Of a stretch of DNA of 64,000 nt, positions 24,884 through 31,964 are shown in pieces; the first letter of the stretch is position 1; each line of letters begins with the position of its first letter. The translations under genes were made by a program, and so were the position numbers. This DNA comes from Streptosporangium sandarakinum (GTDB lineage Bacteria; Actinomycetota; Actinomycetes; Streptosporangiales; Streptosporangiaceae). The stretch is from NCBI RefSeq assembly GCF_013409935.1, contig NZ_JACCCO010000002.1:62001-126000 (forward strand). Reading direction: 5' to 3'. The notes under the pieces are model-generated. The model searched no databases, had not been told where the DNA came from, and worked only from the letters and a program-made list of their open reading frames with translations.

Positions 24884-25180
24884 ATGACGAACGACGCACT
24901 GGGCATCGTCGAGGCGCGCAACAACCTCGGCGTCCTGGTGGCCCGCGCCGCCCACCGCCACGAGGCCACCCGCATCCGCCGCTCCGCCGGCGAGCGCGCC
25001 GTCCTCATCTCCGAAGAGGAGTACGAGGAACTGCTGCGCCTGCGCCGGGAACGGGAGATCGCCGGCGTCACCGCGGCGATCGCCGCCCACGACCGCGGCG
25101 AGACGGACATGGCGGCCTACGACAGCGCGGCCGACCTGTACGCCGACCTCGACCTGCCCGCCCCGGGCGGGCGCTCTTGA
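24884..25180 (+). CDS. Phd/YefM-family antitoxin
   Basis: A 98-residue protein with the Phd/YefM fold: GIVEARNNLGVLVARAAHRH, RSAGERAVLISEEEYEELLR, then an acidic C terminus (MAAYDSAADLYADLDLP) that would wrap the toxin. It binds DNA through the N-terminal domain and neutralises the downstream toxin. Its stop overlaps the toxin start (TTGA). Confidence 0.85.
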   Translation: MTNDALGIVEARNNLGVLVARAAHRHEATRIRRSAGERAVLISEEEYEELLRLRREREIAGVTAAIAAHDRGETDMAAYDSAADLYADLDLPAPGGRS

Positions 25181-25416
25181 AGCACCGCCTCCTGCTCACC
25201 CCCGCCGTACGGGAACTCCTGCGCGCGGCCGCGCCCGGCCTGCGCGCCACGATCGCCGACACCCTGCTCGACCTCACCGCCGACCCCGAGCCCATCGGGG
25301 CCCGGCCGTACGGCGGCATCCCGGACGCCTTCGAGTTCCGCGCCGAGACGTTCCGCCTGGTCTACACCCGGGGCGGCGACCACGTGTCGGTGTGGGTCCT
25401 GCAGGTCAACACCTGA
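25177..25416 (+). CDS. RelE/ParE-superfamily toxin
   Basis: A 79-residue basic protein with the RelE/ParE fold: LTPAVRELLRAAAPGLRATI, then ADPEPIGARPYGG and AETFRLVYTRGGDHVSVWVL. RelE members cleave mRNA in the ribosome; ParE members poison gyrase; which applies is not clear. The start is TTG at 25177, overlapping the antitoxin stop, giving coupled and weak toxin translation. Confidence 0.82.
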   Translation: MKHRLLLTPAVRELLRAAAPGLRATIADTLLDLTADPEPIGARPYGGIPDAFEFRAETFRLVYTRGGDHVSVWVLQVNT

Positions 25417-25494
25417 CCCACGCGGGTCCGTCCGTACCCGCCGTCGCCGAGACGCCGGGCGAGGTGGAACACGCCGGGAAGGCCGTTCACGGCG

Positions 25495-25519
25495 CCGCCC
25501 TCGGATGCGCCGAGGGCGG
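25495..25519. terminator. Hairpin terminator
   Basis: CCGCCCTCGG (25495-25504) pairs perfectly with CCGAGGGCGG (25510-25519) around ATGCG, between the convergent toxin and methyltransferase genes. Confidence 0.65.
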
Positions 25520-25564
25520 ACCCGGTGAGAACGGCCACCCCCGCCGGGCCCGGCCGGAAGGGGG

Positions 25565-26350
25565 TCAGCGGCTCAGCGCGCCGACGGCCGCCAGCATCTC
25601 ATGCGACCGCTCGGGGTAGGGCTCGAGTTCGGGGGCGACCGGCCGCCAGTCCGCGGGCGGGACGAGACCCGGGGGCAGGAGGTCGAACCCGTCGAACAGC
25701 GCGTTGATCTCGGCGCGGGTGCGGAGGTTGACGGGGCTGCTGGTCCGCTGGTAGATGGTCTCTCCGATCTTGATCTCCTCCTCCGACATGGTCTCGGAGC
25801 AGGCGTGGGTGACGACCAGGTGGCTGCCCGGGGCCAGGGCGTCGCGCAGGGAGGAGATGACGGCCTGGGCGTCTCCGGGAACGAAGTGCAGGACCGCGAC
25901 GGCGATCAGCCCGATCGGCCGGTCGAAGTCGAGGGTGGCGCGCACCCGGGGGTGTTCCAGGATCTTCTCGGGGTCGCGCAGGTCCCCTTCGACGGTGACC
26001 ACGCCGTCACCGTCGGCGGTCGCCTGGCGGTGCGACACCACGGTGGGGTCGTTGTCGACGTAGACGACGCGGGCGTCCGGGTGGAGGGCGCGGGCGACGT
26101 CGTGGACGTTGGGGTGGACCGGGAGCCCCGAACCGAGGTCGAGGAACTGCGTGACGCCGGTCGCGGCGATCTCCCGGACGGCGCGCAGGAGGAACCCGCG
26201 GTTGGCGCGGCCGGCGTCGCGGACGCTGGGGAACGCGCCGACGAGCGTGTCGGCGGCTTCGCGGTCCGCCCCGTCGATGTCCGCGCCGCCGAGCAGGTGG
26301 GCGTAGATACGGGCGGAGCTGGGCCGTGATCCATCGGTGGGGTGTGCCAT
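25565..26350 (-). CDS. SAM-dependent methyltransferase (DUF574 family)
   Basis: A 261-residue protein of the actinobacterial DUF574/Methyltransf_19 family: ARIYAHLLGGADIDGADREA at the N terminus, SAM motif QFLDLGSGLPVHPNVHD, motif II RVVYVDNDPTVVSH and IAVAVLHFVPG. The family is very common in Streptomyces and Streptosporangium and its substrates are unknown. Start ATG 26350. It is divergent from the YkvA-like gene. Confidence 0.88.
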   Translation of the reverse strand: MAHPTDGSRPSSARIYAHLLGGADIDGADREAADTLVGAFPSVRDAGRANRGFLLRAVREIAATGVTQFLDLGSGLPVHPNVHDVARALHPDARVVYVDNDPTVVSHRQATADGDGVVTVEGDLRDPEKILEHPRVRATLDFDRPIGLIAVAVLHFVPGDAQAVISSLRDALAPGSHLVVTHACSETMSEEEIKIGETIYQRTSSPVNLRTRAEINALFDGFDLLPPGLVPPADWRPVAPELEPYPERSHEMLAAVGALSR

Positions 26351-26562
26351 CGGGGGCCTTTCGCGTGCGGGGGCCGGCGGTCGGTGCTACGAAGATCGTC
26401 GCCGATGCCCCGCCGGGATCGCAGGCTTTTCCAGGGACCGGCGCGACCCGTACAGGCCCTGCGCAGCCGCCGGTGGTACGTTCGCGTCGCCGGACAGCGG
26501 CGTCGGACAGAAGTGCCGGATCCGGGGAAGAGACGCCGTGGCGCGGCCGACGAAGGAGTGGC

Positions 26563-27024
26563 ATGACCGGCTCGTGGGAGTGGGACCTGCTACTGGGCGT
26601 CGCCGCCGCGCTGGCGCTGACATGGGTGGCGCTGGTGGCCGTACTGATCACGGTACGGCCGCGCGGCGATCTGCTGCGCGAGGCGCTGCGGCTGCTGCCG
26701 GACGTGCTGCGCCTTGTGCGCCGGCTGGCCGCCGACCCGGAACTGCCGCGCGGCGTGCGGATCAGGCTCGCCCTGCTCCTGGCCTACCTGGCCTTCCCCC
26801 TGGACCTGGTGCCGGACTTCATCCCGGTCCTGGGCTACGCCGACGACGCCATCGTCGTCACCGCGACGCTGCGCTCGGTGGTGCGCCGAGCCGGGCTGTC
26901 CGCGGTGCGCCGCCACTGGCCCGGCACCGAGGACGGCTTCGCCGTACTGTGCCGGCTGACCGGGCTGACGGAGGGGCCCGGCCGTGTCCATGGCGACGCC
27001 GCGCGTCACGACTCGGAGACCTGA
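26563..27024 (+). CDS. YkvA-like DUF1232 membrane protein
   Basis: A 153-residue protein with an N-terminal transmembrane helix (LLLGVAAALALTWVALVAVL) and a C-terminal DUF1232 segment (RIRLALLLAYLAFPLDLVPD followed by FIPVLGYADD), the hallmark of YkvA proteins. Function is unknown. ATG 26563 is supported by GAAGGAG four bases upstream. The interval 26351-26562 to the divergent methyltransferase has no further gene. Confidence 0.82.
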   Translation: MTGSWEWDLLLGVAAALALTWVALVAVLITVRPRGDLLREALRLLPDVLRLVRRLAADPELPRGVRIRLALLLAYLAFPLDLVPDFIPVLGYADDAIVVTATLRSVVRRAGLSAVRRHWPGTEDGFAVLCRLTGLTEGPGRVHGDAARHDSET

Positions 27025-27188
27025 GCCCGGCGTCGTCGACCATCTCAACGCGCGCACCCCTCCGCGCCGCGCGGCCACGACCGTGGCCGGCATCTCGGGA
27101 CGCCGGCCTCGTTCGCTGCGGGAGTTCCTCGGGTGGACCCGCGGCGCGACGGGAGGGTCCCGGCCTTCAGGCCCGCGCCCCCGGCCCC

Positions 27189-27214
27189 CGTCCCCGGTCT
27201 CCGGGCCCGGGGAC
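27189..27214. terminator. Hairpin between convergent genes
   Basis: CGTCCCCGG (27189-27197) pairs with CCGGGGACG (27206-27214), between the YkvA-like gene and the SMR exporter. The rest of 27025-27243 shows no gene. Confidence 0.5.
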
Positions 27215-27243
27215 GCGGACCCGAACGAGGGCCGTACCGGGTC

Positions 27244-27576
27244 TCATCCGGCGTCGGGGGAGGTGAGGCGGGCGAGGACGACACCGCCGATGATCAGGGA
27301 CAACGCGGCCAGACGGCCGGCCGTGACCGGGTCACGGTGGACCACGATGCCGAGGACGATCGCGCCGACCGCGCCGATGCCGGTGAAGACGGCGTAGGCC
27401 GTGCCGACGGGCAGCGTCTCCATCGCCCGCGACAACAGGTAGACCGCGACGACGGCCAGCGCCAGGCACAGCAGGGTGGGCAGCGGCCTGGTGAAGTTGT
27501 CGGTCGGCTTGATGCTCTGCGACCAGGCGATCTCCACCAGCCCGGCCGCCACCAGCAGAATCCAGCTTGTGTTCAT
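27244..27576 (-). CDS. SMR-family exporter (SugE/Gdx-like)
   Basis: A 110-residue four-helix membrane protein. The membrane Glu of SMR proteins is in AAGLVEIAWSQSIK, and GTAYAVFTGIGAVG is the conserved helix 3 motif; the WSQSIKPTDNFTRP stretch is closer to SugE/Gdx guanidinium exporters than to EmrE. It works as an antiparallel dimer, exporting guanidinium or small quaternary cations for protons. No guanidine riboswitch was recognised upstream; instead the 105-bp repeat array occupies the leader region. Confidence 0.85.
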   Translation of the reverse strand: MNTSWILLVAAGLVEIAWSQSIKPTDNFTRPLPTLLCLALAVVAVYLLSRAMETLPVGTAYAVFTGIGAVGAIVLGIVVHRDPVTAGRLAALSLIIGGVVLARLTSPDAG

Positions 27577-27586
27577 GACGGCCTGT

Positions 27587-27970
27587 GCTCATTGCGACGC
27601 TGCGCGTCGCGGCTCGGGGGCTCAGGCCCGATGTCTTCCCTCGTCACTCCGTCGCTCCGCTCCTGCGTTCCTCGGTCCAGACACCGGCGCCCCCTCGCGG
27701 GCTCATGGCGACGCTGCGCGTCGCGGCTCGGGGGCTGAAACCCGGTGTCTTCCCTTGTCGTTCACTCGCTCCGCCCTCGGTCCAGACACCGGCGCCCCCT
27801 CGCGGGCTCATTGCGACACTTCGTGTCGCGGCTCGGGGGCTGAAACCCGGTGTCTTCCCTTGTCGTTCACTCGCTCCGCCCTCGGTCCAGACACCGGCGC
27901 CCCCTCGCGGGCTCATTGCGACACTTCGTGTCGCGGCTCGGGGGCTGAAACCCGGTGCCTTCCCTCGCGG
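27587..27970. repeat. Tandem 105-bp repeat array with conserved hairpins
   Basis: Three full units (27587-27700, 114 bp; 27701-27805 and 27806-27910, 105 bp each) and one partial unit (27911 to about 27970) are arranged head to tail. Units 2 and 3 differ at only a few bases. Each full unit holds one hairpin, GCGACGC-TGC-GCGTCGC in units 1-2 and GCGACAC-TTC-GTGTCGC in units 3-4, a compensatory change, and a second long-range stem CCGGTGTCT/AGACACCGG. Because 105 is a multiple of three, all frames stay open on both strands. The array lies between the azoreductase and SMR genes (both minus) and supplies the last codons of the azoreductase. Confidence 0.85.
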
Positions 27971-28614
27971 GTCAGTTCGCGGGCCAGGTGACGTATGGCG
28001 ACCTCGGCCGCGTCGCGGGAGGCGGTGTGCTCACCGCGCAGGTGGTCCAGCGCCGGATCGACCAGCGAGTTGGTCAGTTCGGTGCTGACGAACACCGCGT
28101 CGTCGATGCCGAAGTGCCCGGCGAAGAAGTCGCGCAGGTAGCGCTCCTGGTGGTCGTACGGCTCACGCGGCGCGCCGGGCCCGTAGGCGCCGCCGCGCGC
28201 GGAGGCCACGACGAAGCGCCGCCCGGCCAGGGACATGCGGGGGAAGGTGATCTGGTCGATCCACGCCTTGAGCGCGGCGGGGATCGAGAAGTTGTACATC
28301 GGGGTGCCGATCAGCACGACGTCGGCGGCGACCACCTCCTCCAGCAGCGGCCGCAGGACGGCCCAGGCGGCGGCCTGCTCGGGGGTGCGGACCGCCTCGC
28401 CGTAGCGGCCGATGTCGGTGATGGCGTGGCGCAGGACGTGGTCGCACAGCTCGGTCCACGCCTGGCCGATCGGAGGCACGGGGTCGGCGGCCAGGTCGCG
28501 GTAGGTGACCTCACCACCCGCGGCCCGCCACTCCTCGGCGAAGGCGGCGCTCAGCGCTCGGGAGAAGGACGCGCGGCGGGCGCTGGCGTCCAGGTGCAGC
28601 AGTCGGGGCATCAC
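27913..28614 (-). CDS. azoR: FMN-dependent NADH-azoreductase (AzoR-like)
   Basis: A 233-residue flavodoxin-fold quinone/azo reductase: LHLDASARRASFSRALSAAF (phosphate loop), GTPMYNFSIPAALKAWIDQI, SARGGAYGPG. It reduces quinones or azo compounds with NADH. ATG 28614 (or 28611) is preceded by a palindromic operator, and a TetR gene is divergent, so it is likely induced by electrophiles or quinones. The final residues (RVSAPEPRHEVSQ) are encoded by the tandem repeat array, so the native C terminus has been replaced or extended by repeat sequence. Confidence 0.85.
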   Translation of the reverse strand: MMPRLLHLDASARRASFSRALSAAFAEEWRAAGGEVTYRDLAADPVPPIGQAWTELCDHVLRHAITDIGRYGEAVRTPEQAAAWAVLRPLLEEVVAADVVLIGTPMYNFSIPAALKAWIDQITFPRMSLAGRRFVVASARGGAYGPGAPREPYDHQERYLRDFFAGHFGIDDAVFVSTELTNSLVDPALDHLRGEHTASRDAAEVAIRHLARELTREGRHRVSAPEPRHEVSQ

Positions 28615-28620
28615 GGATTC

Positions 28621-28699
28621 CTCTCAAACGGACATTCCGTCCGGTTGAGAGGACTGTAGCACAACCGGACATGGTGTCCACTTGGCTAGAATCGGAGGC
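28621..28699. promoter_or_regulatory. Two operators and promoter between azoreductase and TetR
   Basis: Site 1 spans 28621-28651: CTCTCAA and CGGAC pair with GTCCG and TTGAGAG with one mismatch in each arm. Site 2 (28667-28679) is GGACA-TGG-TGTCC. Both contain AACCGGAC-type half sites. TAGAAT (28687-28692) lies seven bases before GTG 28700 and gives a leaderless TetR message. Confidence 0.6.
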
Positions 28700-29335
28700 G
28701 TGACGCCACGGACCGATCCGCCGAACGACACCGCCGCGCGACCGCGCGAGCGCACTGACCTGCTGACCGACGCCTCCACGCGACCACGCGAGCGGGCCGA
28801 CGCCGCACGCAACCGGGAGAAGGTGCTCGCCGCCGCCGAGCGACTGTTCGCCGAGCGCCGCCCGGTGACCATGGAGGAGATCGCCCGGGCCGCCGGGGTG
28901 GGGCGGGGCACGCTCTACCGCCGCTACCCCGACCCGGCGTCGATCGCGCTGGCCCTGCTCGACGAGCACGAGCGCGGGCTGCAGGAAAAGCTGCTGCGCG
29001 GCGACCCTCCGCTCGGGCCGGGCGCACCGCCGGCCGAGCGGCTGGCCGCGTTCTACGACGCGATGACGGAGCTGCTGGAGCGACACGGGCATCTGGTGCT
29101 CGGCGCGGAGACCGGCGCCTCGCGCTTCGCCACCGGAGCCTACGGTTTCTGGCGCGCGCACGTGCGGTCCCTGGTCGTGGCGGCCGGGGTGCCCGGGCCG
29201 GACGTGCTCGCCGACACGCTCCTGGCCCCGTTGGGGCCGGAGGTCTACGACCTGCAGCGACGCAACGGCGTGCCGCGCGAGGAGGTCGCGTCCGCCCTGG
29301 CCGGGATCGCCCGCGCGGTCCTGGCACCGTCCTGA
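28700..29335 (+). CDS. TetR-family regulator of the azoreductase
   Basis: A 211-residue TetR protein with a ~45-residue polar, Arg-rich N-terminal extension before the helix-turn-helix (VTMEEIARAAGVGRGTLYRR, then YPDPASIALALL). The GTG at 28700 fits the upstream -10; a TTG at 28682 would overlap the promoter. It faces the azoreductase gene across two operators and should repress both. Confidence 0.85.
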   Translation: MTPRTDPPNDTAARPRERTDLLTDASTRPRERADAARNREKVLAAAERLFAERRPVTMEEIARAAGVGRGTLYRRYPDPASIALALLDEHERGLQEKLLRGDPPLGPGAPPAERLAAFYDAMTELLERHGHLVLGAETGASRFATGAYGFWRAHVRSLVVAAGVPGPDVLADTLLAPLGPEVYDLQRRNGVPREEVASALAGIARAVLAPS

Positions 29336-29419
29336 CCGGCGCCGCCGCCCCCACCGTGGTCGCGAGACGCGCGACCGCGGCCTGTGATCGCGGGACCGGA
29401 CCGGAGCCGGCCACCGCTG

Positions 29420-30853
29420 TCACCGAGTGGAGACCGTACGGTCACCATGATCACCGAGGTCATCGCGGGCGCCGTGCCCTGTCTTCCGGGCCGCCGGCCG
29501 CGAGGCGGGCAGCAGGGCCGCCGGGAGGACGGCGAGGGCGGTGAGCGCCGCCAGCGTGAACATGACGGGGTCCGCGGCCCGGCCGGGGGCCGCCGCGGAT
29601 GTCCCGGTCGCGACGGCGGGCATGAGGCCCGCGGCCACGGCGGTGCCGAGGGCGGTGCCGATGTTGCCGGCGGTCTGCTTGAGGCCGCCGACGACCCCGG
29701 CGTACCCGGCGGGCGCGTCGCCGACGACGGTGCCGGTGGCGGTGACCATCACGGCGGCGAAGCCCGCGCCGAGGACGGCGAAGCCTGCCCCGGCCGTCCA
29801 CCCGTCGAGCGGGAAGGACAGCGCCGCGATGCCCGACGCCGCCAGGAGCACGCCGGTGACGGCGGTGCGGCGCGCCCCGTGCCGGCCGAGCGCGGCGCCG
29901 GCGACGGGGGCGCCGACGACCATGAGCACGGTCAGCGGCAGGGCGCGCAGGCTGCCGGCCAGCGCGTCGAGCCCGAGCAGGTCCTGCATGCGGAACGTGG
30001 CCGAGAACAGCGCGCCGAACATGCCGGCCGCGGTGACCAGCAGCATCGCCATCGACGCGGTCACCGGCGTCGACCGGGCCACGGCGCGGGGCACGATCGG
30101 GTGGCCGGCCCGGCGTTCGTGCGCGGCGAACGCGACCATGGCCGCCGCGGCCGTGAGGAGCCCGAGCAGCGTCGGCGCGGCGCTCCAGCCGCGGCCCGGC
30201 GCCTGCGACAGTGTGCCGGTCAGCACGGCCAGGGCGAGCGCGATCAGCGCCGCGCCGCCGGCGTCCAGCCGTTCCGCCGCCGCACGCGGCGCACGCGGCG
30301 TGCGCACCGCCAGGGCGAGCGCGGCGGTGGCGAGTGCGAGGGGGATGTTGATGACGAACACCGAGCGCCAGCCCAGGTGCGCGACGAGGAACCCGCCGAG
30401 GACCGGGCCCGCCGCCGAGGCGACGCCGATGGCGGCGGTGCGCAGGGCGACCGGTCTGGCGAGCCGGTCGCCGGGGTAGGTCAGGCGCAGCAGCGCGAGC
30501 GTCGCCGGCTGTAGTAGCGCGGCGAACACGCCCTGGACGGCGCGCAGGGCGATCAGCCAGCCGGCGGTGGGTGCGAAGGCGATGGCGGCCGAGGCGGCCC
30601 CGAACCCGAGCGTGCCGATGACCAGCAGCCGGACGTGCCCGTGGCGGTCGCCGAGGCGTCCGGCCAGGACCAGCAGCGCGGCCACCGCGACCAGGTAGGC
30701 GGTGCCGGCCCACTGCGCCTGCGCCAGGTCGGCGCCCAGTTCGCGGCGCAGGCTGGGTTGCGCGGCCAGCAGCACGGTGCCGTCCAGCGCGACGATGGCC
30801 GCGCCGGCCACGCTCGCCGTCAGCGCCAGGCGGCGTCGTACGGCGCCGCTCAC
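29420..30853 (-). CDS. MFS drug exporter (DHA2-like)
   Basis: A 477-residue transporter with about 14 hydrophobic segments: DGTVLLAAQPSLRRELGADL in the first helices, motif A (LAGRLGDRHGHVRLL), GPVLGGFLVAHLGWRSVFVI (motif C and following). This is the EmrB/QacA type, exporting lipophilic drugs by proton antiport. GTG 30853 overlaps the stop of the TetR gene (GTGA), so regulator and pump form one operon. An upstream in-frame extension has no membrane or motif content and was excluded. Confidence 0.88.
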   Translation of the reverse strand: MSGAVRRRLALTASVAGAAIVALDGTVLLAAQPSLRRELGADLAQAQWAGTAYLVAVAALLVLAGRLGDRHGHVRLLVIGTLGFGAASAAIAFAPTAGWLIALRAVQGVFAALLQPATLALLRLTYPGDRLARPVALRTAAIGVASAAGPVLGGFLVAHLGWRSVFVINIPLALATAALALAVRTPRAPRAAAERLDAGGAALIALALAVLTGTLSQAPGRGWSAAPTLLGLLTAAAAMVAFAAHERRAGHPIVPRAVARSTPVTASMAMLLVTAAGMFGALFSATFRMQDLLGLDALAGSLRALPLTVLMVVGAPVAGAALGRHGARRTAVTGVLLAASGIAALSFPLDGWTAGAGFAVLGAGFAAVMVTATGTVVGDAPAGYAGVVGGLKQTAGNIGTALGTAVAAGLMPAVATGTSAAAPGRAADPVMFTLAALTALAVLPAALLPASRPAARKTGHGARDDLGDHGDRTVSTR

Positions 30854-31608
30854 CGGGGGGCCGGCCCGAGGTGGGCCTCCAGGGCCGCCTCGACGAGCCG
30901 GTCGAGGCGGCCGGTGTCGGCGGGCGCGGCGTCGAGCATCAGCGGCAGGCTTCCCCAGCTCCACAGCTGGGCGAGGCCGTGCAGGTTCGCCCACAGGGCG
31001 GCGGCCGTCACCTCCGGCGGCTCGGCGTCCCCTTCCCGGTCCCCGGGGCCGGTCCCTTCGTGCCCCTTCCGCTCAGCCCGGTGCCGGGCGGCGAGTTCGA
31101 CGAGCTCACGGAACAGGGGCCGCGTCGTCTCCCGCAGCCGCGGCCGCTCCGGCGCGGAACCGCCCGCCTCACCGTTCTCCCGGCCGGGCGCGCGGTCATC
31201 CGTACGGTCGCCCGGGTGCCCGCCGGCCCGGTCATCGGCCCCGCCGCCCGGCGGGACGGCGGCCGGGCCGTCGCCGTCGAGCAGGTCGTGGCGGAACATC
31301 AGCTCGAACATGCCGCGGTTCTCGACGGCGTAGGCGACGTAGGCCGTACCGATCGCCCGCAGCCGCTCGCGCGGCGTCGCCGTGCCCTCACCGGCGGCGG
31401 CGAAGCGGGCGGCGAGGTCGGCGAATCCGCGGTGGGCGATCGCCGACAGCAGCGCGTGGTGGGTGGGGAAGTACCGGCGCGGCGCGCCGTGTGACACCCC
31501 GGCCCGGCGGGCGATCTCCCGCAGGCCCACCGAGGCGCTGCCCCCGGCCGTCACGAGTTCCACACCGGCGTCGACCAGCCGCTCCCGCAGGGAGCCCTCA
31601 GAATCCAT
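30850..31608 (-). CDS. TetR-family regulator of the MFS exporter
   Basis: A 252-residue TetR protein: helix-turn-helix VGLREIARRAGVSHGAPRRY, then FPTHHALLSAIAHRGFADLA, and a TetR_C-type ligand domain interrupted by a ~55-residue hydrophilic insert (residues ~118-170, rich in Gly, Asp and Arg). ATG 31608 coincides with the edge of the palindrome TAGACAGTGTCTA. The MFS gene overlaps its 3' end by four bases. It should repress its own operon and respond to pump substrates. Confidence 0.85.
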   Translation of the reverse strand: MDSEGSLRERLVDAGVELVTAGGSASVGLREIARRAGVSHGAPRRYFPTHHALLSAIAHRGFADLAARFAAAGEGTATPRERLRAIGTAYVAYAVENRGMFELMFRHDLLDGDGPAAVPPGGGADDRAGGHPGDRTDDRAPGRENGEAGGSAPERPRLRETTRPLFRELVELAARHRAERKGHEGTGPGDREGDAEPPEVTAAALWANLHGLAQLWSWGSLPLMLDAAPADTGRLDRLVEAALEAHLGPAPR

Positions 31609-31655
31609 AGACAGTGTCTACCACCCTCTTGTAGACACTGTCTACAAGAGGGTGG
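31608..31655. promoter_or_regulatory. Operators of the TetR-MFS operon, including a 35-bp perfect palindrome
   Basis: TAGACA-G-TGTCTA occupies 31608-31620. The adjacent interval 31621-31655 is a perfect 35-base palindrome centred on C31638, with the same core TAGACA-C-TGTCTA flanked by perfectly pairing CCACCCTCTTG arms. The shared core points to one TetR dimer per site. The large arms could also form a hairpin in RNA. Confidence 0.65.
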
Positions 31656-31964
31656 GCCCCGGCGGAGACCCCTCGGCGGCGGGAAACCCCACGCGGCGCC
31701 GAGTCGCACGGGAGGTCCCCATCGATGGCCGCGACGGAAGGTGATCGTGCATCGCCTTCTGTGGCGCGATATCTCCGAATAAGGGTGTGGCAGGAACTTT
31801 GCCCGGCACGGAACGGCGCAGGGTGTGGCGATCCGGCCCGGGTCCGGGGGACCGTGATGGAATTCTCAGGCGCCCCCGCGAGATCCACCGGCAAAGGAGT
31901 CCTTGTCCCGGCGGGCGGCGTACGGCTCCGGGCGGCCCTCATCCGGCTGACCCGAGGAGCGAGC
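31656..31964. other. Leader region of the manganese catalase gene
   Basis: A 309-base gap with no gene. A 23-base imperfect dyad at 31737-31759 (GAAGG-T-GAT around CGTGC) could be a regulatory site. AT-richer sequence at 31765-31800 may hold the promoter. The ribosome site GAGGAG at 31954-31959 precedes ATG 31965. Confidence 0.35.

Noticed and set aside
27577..27700. Guanidine riboswitch controlling the SugE/Gdx-like exporter
   Set aside because: The leader is occupied by the tandem repeat; no guanidine aptamer motif was recognised.
27587..27970. CRISPR array
   Set aside because: The spacer-like parts are as conserved as the repeat-like parts, and no cas gene is present; it is a tandem repeat.
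27585..28088. Repeat-encoded proteins on both strands of the 105-bp array (35-residue repeats)
   Set aside because: Frames are open only because the unit length is a multiple of three; no ribosome site or known fold. The structure, not the peptide, shows covariation.
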